Shown here: piece by piece, positions 35,378 to 45,244 of the stretch
How the letters are laid out: every line of letters starts with the position of its first letter
How positions within the stretch are numbered: position 1 is the first letter of the stretch
Assembly (NCBI GenBank): GCA_030272585.1
Contig: BSYQ01000002.1
Coordinates: 2,976,001 to 3,040,000 of the forward strand
DNA length: 64,000 nucleotides
Reading direction: 5' to 3'
Origin: Bryopsis sp. KO-2023
Taxonomy: Eukaryota > Chlorophyta > Ulvophyceae > Bryopsidales > Bryopsidaceae
Notes under the pieces: model-generated
Database searches by the model: none
What the model saw: the letters and a program-made list of their open reading frames with translations, nothing else
What the model was told of the DNA's origin: nothing
Program-made: the position numbers and the translations under genes

Positions 35378-36682
35378 AGTGTCCGAGTTACCAGTTTTCG
35401 CTACTAGCGCTAGTACTGAAAATTGCTTCCACGTTCATCATTCCACGGTTATTGGCAAAAAGATTTTAGATCTCATTTCCTGAACAATTGTTTACAAGAC
35501 AATTATAGATCGCATAAAAAAATCTGAAGTGGAAAGAAATAGTTGAGAGGCTCTTAGCTTCTCACCAATGTTAGTGCATTTTTAGCTTTTTCTGCTGAAT
35601 TGTCTTGTCTACAACATTATGGCCGGTAGCTGAAAAACTAGATTTTTCGAGCTCATGGGATGCATTGGAGATAAATCCACACCTATTGAGGGTTCTAACA
35701 AAAAAAAAGCCAGCCTCGTTTGATGTAAAAAGCGTCCCATTAGGTCAATGCAAACTTGATGCATTTTGACAGTTTCTTGCCGTTTCTTGCCGCTAGAACA
35801 ATTTATTCTACATGTGGACACATAAATGTTGACTAATCTTCATAATCTTCGGTGTAATGTTTCGAGAGGGATATATTACCTCCAAAGTGATATATTTTGG
35901 TGGGAATGAATGCTTATTATGTGCCCACGATTTCTAGCCTATACTTGTTAGAGCCCCTCCAAAATATGAAACGAATTGGAGATTAAGATGCTTTTTTAAT
36001 AAAAATTTCATTTTACGAAGTTTTTTGTTGATATCTTATGGTTTTTGTACAATTAGGTCGTACATAAGGTCACACCCATGATTCGGATAAAATGAACTGT
36101 GAGAAACGCATCAACTTTGGATTAGCATTACGAGAGGATAATTGCGTCAAATGAGGCCGGATTTTTTTCTTGAGAATCCTTGATAGGTGTGGATTTATCT
36201 CCAATGCATCTCATGAGCTCGAAAAATCTAGTTTTTCAGATACCGGCCATAATGTTGTAGACAAGACAATTCTGCAGCAAGCTAAAATTACCTCCACATG
36301 AGTGAGATACTAGGAGCCTTGAAAAACTTTTCTTTTACTTGATTTTTTGTCACATTATGTGTTTTGGTCTTTTGAAACCACGATCTAAAAATGAGGTACA
36401 AACTCTACATTCCAAGCGTCGTGGAAAGAAAAATATGGAAGAGACTTTAAACGCTGTTTCTGCGACACAAAATCGTAATAAGGAGATAGGAGGCGTGCAT
36501 TAGGATCTAATGTTTGAATTTTGATCTCATTTTTATTTCCCAATACATTCAAGTCATAAAAAAGGTCTCTGCAAAATTTTGGGAAAAAATATGAAGTTTG
36601 AAAGAGAAAGTGGAGGGGGTTGAACATTGTTACTAGCGCTAGTAGTTCAGAACTAGCGCTAGTAACCTGGTAACTCGGACAC
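35378..36682. repeat. Nested imperfect inverted repeats, ~1.3 kb structure
   Basis: The outer arms share agtgtccgagttaccag (35378-35394) with its complement near 36668-36682. Next to both lies the palindrome tactagcgctagta, present once on the left (about 35403) and twice on the right (36631 and about 36652). The inner arms of about 230 bp, 35546-about 35780 and about 36100-36310, are reverse complements with moderate divergence and surround about 320 bp. Either it is a fold-back transposon or it is two copies of one repeat in opposite orientation. Confidence 0.75.
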
Positions 36683-38359
36683 CAGGTCTTGCATTTTTCT
36701 ACTAAGAAAAATCATGCCTCAATCAAACACTCGTATTTTTTTAATACGATAAATCACATAGATTTTCGTGTATGGAAAAAGCTCACGTCGAGATATCGAA
36801 AAAGAAACAACGCAGACGTTCGTCAATAGCATCAATATTTAGGTTAAACCCATCCACCAATGAGCCCGTCAGCCAAAAGGCCGAGAAAAGACGCATTAAT
36901 CAAACCCTTGCATTTTTTCTAGTCTGGTTATCTATATGCATCTTGTATTTTTAAACCTTCATCCTAGGCCCACTCCTTTTTTCATAGAATGCGGTATATG
37001 CGTCGGTGTCGTGGAGAGTCTCCCCTCGATTGGCTAGACTGGAATAAACACGGAACAGGGGGACAACCCCTTTGGGAAAAAAAACGGGTTGGTTGCCTCA
37101 GCAACTTTACCCACGAGACCACAACACTTCCAGGAAGAAACAATAGGACGTACAATAGGAACAACGAAACTCCCCTTCTACCCCTTAAATAGGCGGCAGA
37201 TTGACTGACATCTGTCCCATTGATTGTGTCTGTGATCATGCTAGTGAGAAGGACAGCCCGAGCAATTAAAACCCTCTTATCCACGCAACAAAACCCCATG
37301 TGAGGGACCAATCTAGTCAACACTGTAGCAGAACTGCTTTTCTAACTTGTGGTGAGACTGCTATGGCAGAACTGTCCCAGTGTGTTCCAAAGGACCCCTA
37401 GCCATCTGTTCTGACTTCCCCTTGCAATTCTGCTGGGTAGTACCTCAGCCATGGGGGGTGTGCAGAAAATGGTTTTGTTGCCAAATTATGGGGTTACAGC
37501 CGTAACCACTTCCCCTTCCCTCGAGCTTTCGTCCTCAAAAGGTTTCGTTTGGATTTTTCTTTTTAAAACAAAACAATTCTCCTTTGATCGAAGTGCCCCG
37601 TTCCCTCTCTATACCGCGTCCCTTCACTTTTTTCCGGCACAGAAAATCTCACTAACTCAGCATCAATGTACTTGTTTGGTCCTCTGTATTCCCTTGTCCC
37701 TTGCTGGGATTAAAAAAACTACAAAAAGCCCTGCCCTGCCCTTAGCAGTAGCAATAGTCAACACAAACAATATAAAGCCAAACAAAATAAAACCCTCCCA
37801 CTGTTGCTCATCCACAACAATACCAAAACCAAAACAAAATAACTTACTGCAGCTATACTGCAACTAATGGGGGCGGAGGTGGTGGACTACCACCTGTGCT
37901 ACCACCTGTGCTGCGTGGCCCTCGTCATCCACGGCAATGCTCTGGGGGATTGCCAACGTTTGGGTCATCCGGGCCCTTCTCGTCTCGACCCCTTTTCGTG
38001 CCTTTTCCCTCTTTTGACCCGCCCTCTGTGGTAAGAGGAACCTCATCTTGGAAAAAACGGCGAAGCTCGGCGTAACGCTCCCACATTTCGGTGATCAAGG
38101 TCCGCCAAAACGCAGTTGTCGGGATGTTCCTGGTTTAGGCCTCGCACTTCCAGCATCGTCATCGGAAGGCGTCGTTCATCAACAAGTTTGGGTGGTACTC
38201 GTGTCATGGTCATCGAATGCCACATCACAACACCGTCAAACAAGCTTTTGCACAACTACGGGCAGAGTATGGACGCCTGAGAAAGTTGGATTGTACCGTT
38301 GGAACTACTTAACCGACGTCTAAAACCTGCTTGGTTACCTTTGAAGTCGATTATCTAGT
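36683..38359. other. Left flank of the chromovirus, no gene assigned
   Basis: It holds a 60-codon frame at 36,772-36,954 with a hydrophobic C-terminus, and unassigned frames at 36,982-37,323 (minus) and 37,451-37,867 (plus). Two consecutive minus frames between 37,864 and 38,255 are Arg/Ala-rich. None has a domain. The chromovirus inserted at its right edge. Confidence 0.4.
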
Positions 38360-38364
38360 GATTG
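38360..38364. repeat. Target-site duplication gattg, left copy
   Basis: It is identical to 48465-48469 on the other side of the element. Five bases is the usual Ty3/Gypsy duplication length. Confidence 0.95.
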
Positions 38365-38787
38365 TGATAGTGAAGCTTGTGGGTGACGCAATAGTGGTCG
38401 GCTGTGTTGATTGGATTCGTGATAACTTGCTGGCTAACGCAAGTATACTTGTGGGGTTTGTTGGTTTAGACAACTCTCTAGCTAGCGCGGTTGTGAACGC
38501 TACTAGAGCACTTGGGTTGGGAAGTGATTGCGTCAGGCAAACACTTAACACACACACACACAAACACACACACAAGCGGGAACACACCAATCCCACGAAT
38601 CCCGAGTTCTTACAAAATAAAGTGAAGAATGTCAAAACAACGAGTGGGCCTCTTAAGTACCCCTAAGTGTAGTACGCTGACGCATGCCCCAAACTCTGGG
38701 TCTAATCTGTCTTACTCGCGAACCCACATGCGTCAGCCACCCTCGGCTCTATCCCAAACTACCTCGTATAGCGCTAAAAGACTAACA
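38365..38787 (-). repeat. 3' LTR of the chromovirus
   Basis: 423 bp, matching 48042-48464 base for base by eye. It contains an interrupted (CA)n tract and an 11-bp inverted repeat (gctgacgcatg / catgcgtcagc) about 60 bp apart. A G-rich tract at 38792-38799 (minus strand) lies next to it, where the polypurine tract is expected. Confidence 0.97.
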
Positions 38788-38982
38788 TACGCCCCCCCCG
38801 CAAAAAGTGGGCGCCCACGCACACCAAAACACAAAGAAAAACAAAAACACAAAAACACAAACACAAAACTCACCCACTCCCATACCCACACCCAACTGTC
38901 TTGGACCTGTCTCTTGCTTGGACGTCTCTGACAGCTGCTGCACGCACACACTTGGTCGACGATAACTCCTTTTCCCTCCTCC

Positions 38983-40881
38983 TTAACGCTGTTCCGGCGC
39001 TTGCGCTTGCTGAATAGCACGCTGCTCCTGCGCATGCGCTTGCTGCACTGCACGATACCGGACACAGGGATCAAATGCGGCAGCCACCCTCTTGGACTTA
39101 AGGAATGGCAGATCCCTTGTGATGCCGGACACCTTGAGCTGCCGCTTCACACACATGTTGCAGTGTGGCAACTTCTCGTGCTCAGCCGGGAACGGAGGGA
39201 TTTCTTCGAACGTCGAGCGTGTCAGCTTCAACATATGGGCAGGTAGAGAGAATGGGGAGACGGTGGCGATGGACTTGTTGTCCACTTCCGCGACTTTTTG
39301 GACCGCCGTGACGATGCGCCCCAGCATCGAGTATGCCAACCAATGAGCATCACACACGAGGTGATACCCACAAGGAAGGACGGAATACTTCTTCTGCGTC
39401 AGCCGCTGAGCACTTGCTTGCATTGGGCTTCTCCCGCACCAAATGCACATGGGCAACTCGTGAAAGTGCCGGTTGCCGCGGTAATTTTGCAAGGCTCGGT
39501 CCCTGGGGTTAGTATATTGGACCTTCGGCCATTTCTCTGACGCAGTGATGGGGTTGCAAGCCTCCTCGATATCCTCCCGTGACAGGTTCACTTCGCTGGG
39601 TGCAGCATCCACTTTGTCCTGAGCAGCCGCCCTTAGTCTTCTGAGCTTAACCTTTTCTCGGAAAGCCCGAAGTGCTGCTTCTGTTGGAGCTAACTCCAAC
39701 GGTGGATGGACCGCACGCTGAACCTCTGTCACCTGGCTTGGCCCTTCATCATTCCGTATTTCCCCGTCCTCCAGTTCAGAACTAGGACCTTCGAGCCTAG
39801 GAGGTGGACTGCCGAAGTCAATTTCTTCGTTAAAATCCAAGTCCAAAAGCTCCTCCTCTCTCATGTCGAATAAGTCCTCCCCCGGTGCTATTTCGGTAGC
39901 CTCATCTCCGGGAGTCTGAACTGTTGGCGCTGGTTGTGAGGGTGCTGGAGTCTTTAATGCGGCAGCCTTTAACTTGAGTAACAAGTTGGCTCTTGCTGCA
40001 TCTCCAGGCATACGATCCCTCGGTGGCTCACCACCTTCATCGTCACCGTCCTCTCGCCTTCTCTTTCCGTGTGGATCTTCATCCCTACACGGCGAGCTTG
40101 GGCGTTTGTTTTTCCCTTTCCCCTTGCCCTTGCTTGAGCCTCCCGCATCATCGTCCTTGGACGGTTCCAGATCAAGTGTTGCGTTTGACAACAGAACTTG
40201 GACTTGGCGATCCAGTTCTTCGCGTACCCGTGGTGCTGGTACCGGCGGGTTCAAACGCAGCATCTTGTCCGTTGTTTCGCTCTGCACTTGAAGTTTTTCA
40301 GAGCCATCTCTGAGGGACTCTCCCAGCAAATCGATTTGCAGCTCTTGTTCTGCCAATTCCTTCTTAAGGTTGTTGGCTGCTGCACTCCACGCGGTTGCTA
40401 CAGCTCGCTGCAGCGTTTCCTCTACCGCGGTAAATCGATCCACCATTCCCCCGAGAGCTTGTTTACGGAGGTCATTCTCACGATGGTTAGCCATCATGTG
40501 AGATTGGAACCTTTGCTTTTTCAGCTTCATGGCTTCCAATTTTTCTTCCAAGACCTTGGTCTTGTCCTCCGCTTCTTTCTTTTCCGCCTCCGCCTTTTCC
40601 TTGGCTTTCTCCGCTGCCTCCTTCGCAGCCTCAGCTGCTTTCGTCCGGTCACTCAACTCTGAGAGCTGCCGGGTTAAGGCCTCATTGTTCTGCAGCACTT
40701 CCTCTGCGGTCGACGTAAAGTGCTGCAGCTCCTCTTCTTTTTGAGCTACCTCCGCTTCCAACCTCGCAATAATTGCGGCGGGGGTATCAGCAGCCATTAT
40801 GTTTGTCGGAAAGAAAGATATAACAACGGTTTGTGCGTCTTTAGACTCTTTTTCACTCAGGAGCTCGCTCCGTTTACACAA
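38983..40881 (-). CDS. Third ORF of the chromovirus (632 aa): coiled coil plus RING-like Cys/His cluster
   Basis: The frame lies after pol and before the 3' LTR, in the same sense, where env-like genes occur in some elements. The start may be ATG 40881 or the downstream ATG 40797 (MAADTPAAIIARLEAEVAQ), which opens directly into a coiled coil of about 110 residues rich in E/K/A. A basic patch (GKGKGKNKRP) and a long acidic, proline-rich linker follow. Residues about 479-576 hold CIWC, then CGYHLVCDAH, then CNMC, a spacing close to a RING finger (C-x2-C, C-x2-H-x2-C-x2-H, C-x2-C), with a last loop of 60 residues, longer than usual. There is no signal peptide or membrane segment, so it is not a typical envelope. 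Expression would need a spliced or internal RNA. Function is unknown. Ubiquitin-ligase-like or nucleic-acid-binding roles are guesses. Confidence 0.85.
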   Translation of the reverse strand: MCKRSELLSEKESKDAQTVVISFFPTNIMAADTPAAIIARLEAEVAQKEEELQHFTSTAEEVLQNNEALTRQLSELSDRTKAAEAAKEAAEKAKEKAEAEKKEAEDKTKVLEEKLEAMKLKKQRFQSHMMANHRENDLRKQALGGMVDRFTAVEETLQRAVATAWSAAANNLKKELAEQELQIDLLGESLRDGSEKLQVQSETTDKMLRLNPPVPAPRVREELDRQVQVLLSNATLDLEPSKDDDAGGSSKGKGKGKNKRPSSPCRDEDPHGKRRREDGDDEGGEPPRDRMPGDAARANLLLKLKAAALKTPAPSQPAPTVQTPGDEATEIAPGEDLFDMREEELLDLDFNEEIDFGSPPPRLEGPSSELEDGEIRNDEGPSQVTEVQRAVHPPLELAPTEAALRAFREKVKLRRLRAAAQDKVDAAPSEVNLSREDIEEACNPITASEKWPKVQYTNPRDRALQNYRGNRHFHELPMCIWCGRSPMQASAQRLTQKKYSVLPCGYHLVCDAHWLAYSMLGRIVTAVQKVAEVDNKSIATVSPFSLPAHMLKLTRSTFEEIPPFPAEHEKLPHCNMCVKRQLKVSGITRDLPFLKSKRVAAAFDPCVRYRAVQQAHAQEQRAIQQAQAPEQR

Positions 40882-41246
40882 ACACTAGGGCAAAATGGTT
40901 CGAGGGCTGCGCTTATAAGGCTGGGTGACTCGTACACTTTCCTCGTTGGGTTATTGGGGTGAGACACCAACGTTTTGCTCGGTTGGAGTCTCGTCAAGAC
41001 CACCTCAACACGTCACTTGATAGGGGTTTTCTCGGAACAACCACACTATCTCAAATGTGACATCGTTTGCCCGGTTTCTAAAGTACTACTGAAGCTACAC
41101 TTACTGCGCCAGCCAAATAACTTAGGCACCTAACGCATTAAAGATAAAGAGTTGGTTTGGAAGTCGACAGAGTTTTTCTAAGGTATCCTTTTTCGCGCCC
41201 CCTTGCTATAAGGAGTTCCACCTTAGCCATCAAACACTCTGCTTCC

Positions 41247-44200
41247 CTATTCTCTTCCTTTCTGCAACTCTTTTCTTTCTTTCTCTTTAAATGCGCGAAG
41301 TATATCTGGTGCGTTAACCAGATTAGCTTCAGGTTCCCAAGTAGCGTCAAGTAGATCGTATCCTTTCCACAGCACTAGGTATTCACGATTGCGTTTACCT
41401 CTAGCCCTTAGGATATTTTCGACCTCATACTCTACTTCGCTACCAATCAACTCTCCTTCTGGAGGTTGTATCTGCCTGCTGTTATCACTCGAGGCGTGAT
41501 AACGCTTGAACTTAGAAACATGAAACACTGGGTGAATGAGCCATGTTTCCGGAAGTTGAACTCTGTAAGCCACCTTTGATATTTTCTCCACAATTTCAAA
41601 GGGACCCACAAATCGACGGCGCAGTTTGGGACTCACTTTGTTCAAAGCAGCTAACGGAATAAAACGGCTTTTTATCAGGACTTTATCCCCTTTCTCAAAA
41701 GCAATATCTTTCCTCTTCTTGTTTGCACTCACACACATTCTGTGTTGTGCTCTAGAGTAATATGCTTTTGCGGTATCTAAGTCCTGTGCCATCCGTGCTA
41801 CCATAGTCTTAACTGCTTCCACTTGAAATTGCGTTGCCGTCCCACCAATGTTTGGTGTTTCTGGATGGTACCCATACATCAAGTATGCAGGTGCGAACCC
41901 TGTACTCGCATTCACTGCATTGTTTGCTGCAAACTCTGCTGTAGGTAAATACTCAACCCACTTATGGGGATACCTCTCAGCATATGGCCTTAGAAAATTT
42001 TCCAGAGTACGTATGGTAACCTCACTCTGCCCATCCGTCTGAGGGTGGTAAGCTGTACTCATACGAATCTCTGTACCCAGAGCTTTAAAAAGCGTCTGCC
42101 AGAACTTGCTGGTAAAGCGAGGGTCTCTATCAGACACAATCACTTTAGGTAGGCCATGGTTGCGGTAAACATGTTCGATAAAAAGTTGGGCGTATCCTGC
42201 AGCGGTAATCTCTTTAGTACATGGGGCGAAATGCACAAACTTGGTAAGTCTATCGACAAAGACAGCTACAGCACTAAACCCATTGGATGCTGGTAGATCT
42301 GTCACCAAGTCAGTGGTAATCTGCTCCCACTTCCGCTCAGGTATTGGCAGGGGTTGAAGTAAGCCCATAGGCTTCTGTGTGTCAGCCTTTATTTGTTGGC
42401 ACACAGGGCATTCGCGCACAAATGCCTTCAACTCATTCATCCACCCCTTCCACCAATATCGCCGCGCTAGGATTTCTCCTGTTCGCGCTGGTCCTGTATG
42501 GCCTGCTGAAGGTGTCTCATGGCACTCCTTCATGATCTTATTGCGCTGGCCTTTAGGAACCACCACTTTCTCGACTAATCCTCTCTTTGGGACCGTCCAG
42601 AGTATTCCCTCTCTGAGGAAATATCCCTCAACTTCCTCGCCACTCTCAAGCTTCCGCAATATCTTCACCAAGGAGTTATCAGCTTGGAGGGCTTGTTTCC
42701 ACTCGTCTTGGCTTGCTTGATGCACTTGCCAAGTGGAAATGTTCATCGCAGTTTCCACGGGCTTAGGAACACTGCGGGAGAGAGCATCTGCTAACACATT
42801 AGCCTTGCCTTTGATATAGGAGATCTTGGGGTTGATCGAAGTCAGGTACCCCGCCTCAAGCCATCTTGCTTGGGTTCTAGAAAGGTTCCTCTGCGACAGA
42901 ATATGCGTCAGAGGTTGGTGGTCAGTGAACACTGTTACTCCACCCGCACAACCTTCTAGATAATGTCTCCACTGCACCATCGCATAACATATTGCACACA
43001 ACTCTTTGTCGTATGGTGCATAGTTAAGCTCGGCAGGCTTGAATCTACGTGAGAGGTAAGCTATTGGCTGTAGCCCCTCTCCGTGATCCTGTGTTAACAC
43101 GGCACCGATGGCCTCATTCGACGCATCAGTGATCACAGTGTAAGGCAGTGACGCATCTGGAAAAATAAGGACGGGAGCTTGACTTAAACGCTTTTTCAGT
43201 TCATTGAATGCGCCACGCTCAACCTGTCCCCATCTCCAGGGATGGTCTTTTTTCACTAAGTCATGGAGTGGTCCAGCAACATGTGCAAACTGGGGAATGA
43301 ATTTCCTGTAGTATGAAACCATTCCAAGGAAACTACGTACATCACTAACACTCTGTAGTTCCTTCCACTCCTTCACTGCCTTCACTTTTTGTTCCTGTGG
43401 TTTTAACCCACTTCCGCTAATGCGGTAGCCAAGATAGTCTACTGTTGCGACAGCCAGCTCACTTTTACTTGCCTTAGCAAAAAGCTGATATTCTGCTAGT
43501 CGCGACAGGACTTTCTCTAAGTGTTCGGCATGCTGTTCCATGTTTTCAGAGAAGATGAGTATGTCATCGATAAAGACAACAACAAAATCATCTAAAAACT
43601 CTGCGAGTAGGTCTTGCACTAGAGTTTGGAATTGCGCTGGGCAATTGGTTAGCCCAAAAGGCGCTACCAAAAACTCAAAGTGACCGTATCTCGTGCGGAA
43701 CGCTGTTTTATCTGTATCAGATGGCCTTACTGGAAATTGCCAATAGCCTGATCGCAGATCTAACTTCGAGAACACTTTGGCTTTGAACACTCTATCCATC
43801 AATTCTTCTGGCAGGGGTAAAGGATACCGGTTTTTCACCGTCACCTTATTGATCCACCTGTAATCCACACACATCCTTAAGCCTCCATCCTTTTTCGGTA
43901 CAAACAGGATTGGCGCGCCCCAAGGGGACTCGGATGGTTTGATTTTCTTCTGTTCCAGAAGGTAGTCCACTTGTGCTTTCACTTCATCCAGCTCTGCTGG
44001 TGAAAGCTTGTATATTGGACGATGGATAGGTGTTGGATCCTCCAGGTCTATCTTAAACTCATGACCTTTTCTCTTCGGAGGGATCCCTGGGGGTAAATCA
44101 CGAGGGAACACACCACGGTGTGTTTCTACCACCTTTTTAATTTCGGCAGGGGTGTCTGAACGAATAAGTTTGCCAATCTCATCCTCAGTGTTGAATGGCT

Positions 44201-44987
44201 GTGTTCGCTCTATTGCGTCAGGCAATTCATGTTGGCCTAAAGCTTTCTCTTCAGACTCTTGCACTACAACCATGAATGCTGTCTCTGTTTTGAGATGACG
44301 CATCATTCTCTTAGCTGAACACTCAGTCACTGGCACTTCTTGCAGTATCGACTGTACTTTTCGTTCAGGTTCAATACTCTCTTGGGTTGGATGACGCAAC
44401 GGAAGATGAAACACTTGGCTGTTTTTGCAAACTGAAATCTCATTCTGCTGAAAGTCTATGCGGGGGTTTTCTTTCTGCAACCAAGGCATGCCCAATATTA
44501 GGTCATAACCAAGGTCTGGGAACAGATCCGCTTTCATTTTGCACTTCAGCCCTCCTATCTTTACTCGGAGGTTGTTACAGCTGCCAGCCAGTTCTTTAAT
44601 ATCTCCGTTTGCCAACATTGCTCTCTTGGAGCTTGGTGTAATCGACAACCCGAGATCACGCGCTACCTTATCATTGATATAGTTTGCGGTACTTCCACAA
44701 TCAATGAATGCATAAAGGTCCGTGGTCTTGATCCGTGCTTTTACTTCGTACCCTCTCACAGGCACTTCTTGAATTTTTAACAGAGGGCATGTGTCACCCT
44801 TGGTTGATGAAGTTGATCGAACTTCTGACACATTAACTCGCTCTGTGGTAGACCGCTGGGTTGTTTCTGACCCACTATCGTCTACGTCTGCAGGCAGGGA
44901 CTCCTGTAGACTACTCTGCGACTCCAATGAGCCCACAGATTCACTAACAGAGGGAAGAGATGCAGATGACGCATGAGGCGCGTCCAT
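41247..44987 (-). CDS. Chromovirus pol polyprotein (1246 aa)
   Basis: Domains in order: aspartic protease (FIDCGSTANYI, Asp near residue 96, with DCG in place of the usual DSG/DTG); reverse transcriptase about 350-525 (KLDLRSGYWQ, PFGLTNCPAQFQ, active site FIDDI near 472-476); RNase H about 615-735 (Asp 620, Glu 662, Asp 689); integrase zinc finger (H823, H830, C860, C863) and core with D893, D953, E989 (D-x35-E); a GPF module near 1128; and a chromodomain about 1185-1235 (YLVLWKGYDLLDATWEPE). The chromodomain is known in this branch to steer integration to particular chromatin. Gag and pol are in different frames separated by about 257 bp. Related elements use frameshifting, read-through or internal initiation, and which applies here is not visible. 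Length is normal for the family. Confidence 0.97.
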   Translation of the reverse strand: MDAPHASSASLPSVSESVGSLESQSSLQESLPADVDDSGSETTQRSTTERVNVSEVRSTSSTKGDTCPLLKIQEVPVRGYEVKARIKTTDLYAFIDCGSTANYINDKVARDLGLSITPSSKRAMLANGDIKELAGSCNNLRVKIGGLKCKMKADLFPDLGYDLILGMPWLQKENPRIDFQQNEISVCKNSQVFHLPLRHPTQESIEPERKVQSILQEVPVTECSAKRMMRHLKTETAFMVVVQESEEKALGQHELPDAIERTQPFNTEDEIGKLIRSDTPAEIKKVVETHRGVFPRDLPPGIPPKRKGHEFKIDLEDPTPIHRPIYKLSPAELDEVKAQVDYLLEQKKIKPSESPWGAPILFVPKKDGGLRMCVDYRWINKVTVKNRYPLPLPEELMDRVFKAKVFSKLDLRSGYWQFPVRPSDTDKTAFRTRYGHFEFLVAPFGLTNCPAQFQTLVQDLLAEFLDDFVVVFIDDILIFSENMEQHAEHLEKVLSRLAEYQLFAKASKSELAVATVDYLGYRISGSGLKPQEQKVKAVKEWKELQSVSDVRSFLGMVSYYRKFIPQFAHVAGPLHDLVKKDHPWRWGQVERGAFNELKKRLSQAPVLIFPDASLPYTVITDASNEAIGAVLTQDHGEGLQPIAYLSRRFKPAELNYAPYDKELCAICYAMVQWRHYLEGCAGGVTVFTDHQPLTHILSQRNLSRTQARWLEAGYLTSINPKISYIKGKANVLADALSRSVPKPVETAMNISTWQVHQASQDEWKQALQADNSLVKILRKLESGEEVEGYFLREGILWTVPKRGLVEKVVVPKGQRNKIMKECHETPSAGHTGPARTGEILARRYWWKGWMNELKAFVRECPVCQQIKADTQKPMGLLQPLPIPERKWEQITTDLVTDLPASNGFSAVAVFVDRLTKFVHFAPCTKEITAAGYAQLFIEHVYRNHGLPKVIVSDRDPRFTSKFWQTLFKALGTEIRMSTAYHPQTDGQSEVTIRTLENFLRPYAERYPHKWVEYLPTAEFAANNAVNASTGFAPAYLMYGYHPETPNIGGTATQFQVEAVKTMVARMAQDLDTAKAYYSRAQHRMCVSANKKRKDIAFEKGDKVLIKSRFIPLAALNKVSPKLRRRFVGPFEIVEKISKVAYRVQLPETWLIHPVFHVSKFKRYHASSDNSRQIQPPEGELIGSEVEYEVENILRARGKRNREYLVLWKGYDLLDATWEPEANLVNAPDILRAFKEKERKELQKGRE

Positions 44988-45244
44988 CTCATCCGGTGTG
45001 CTTTCCCTCTGTTCATTTTTCCAATCGCAGTTGTCATGTGCCGATTGGGTAGATGTGGAGAGTGTCTCTGTTCTCTCTTCACGCGGTGTACTAGTCCGCT
45101 CCTCAGGTTTTCCGCTGTGAGTACTTTTAACCTTTTTCGAGGCACCTACTTTTGATCTATGCTTCCTACGCCGCCTACGAACTCTGTTTCGCTTACGACG
45201 TTTGCGTCGGCCAGGCTCAGACGAAGCAGTTTCCTGCCTGGCGG

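Noticed and set aside
38983-40881. Third ORF as a host gene trapped in the element
   Set aside because: It lies within the LTR boundaries in element orientation and is directly followed by the 3' LTR. It is treated as an element gene, though host capture in the past is possible.
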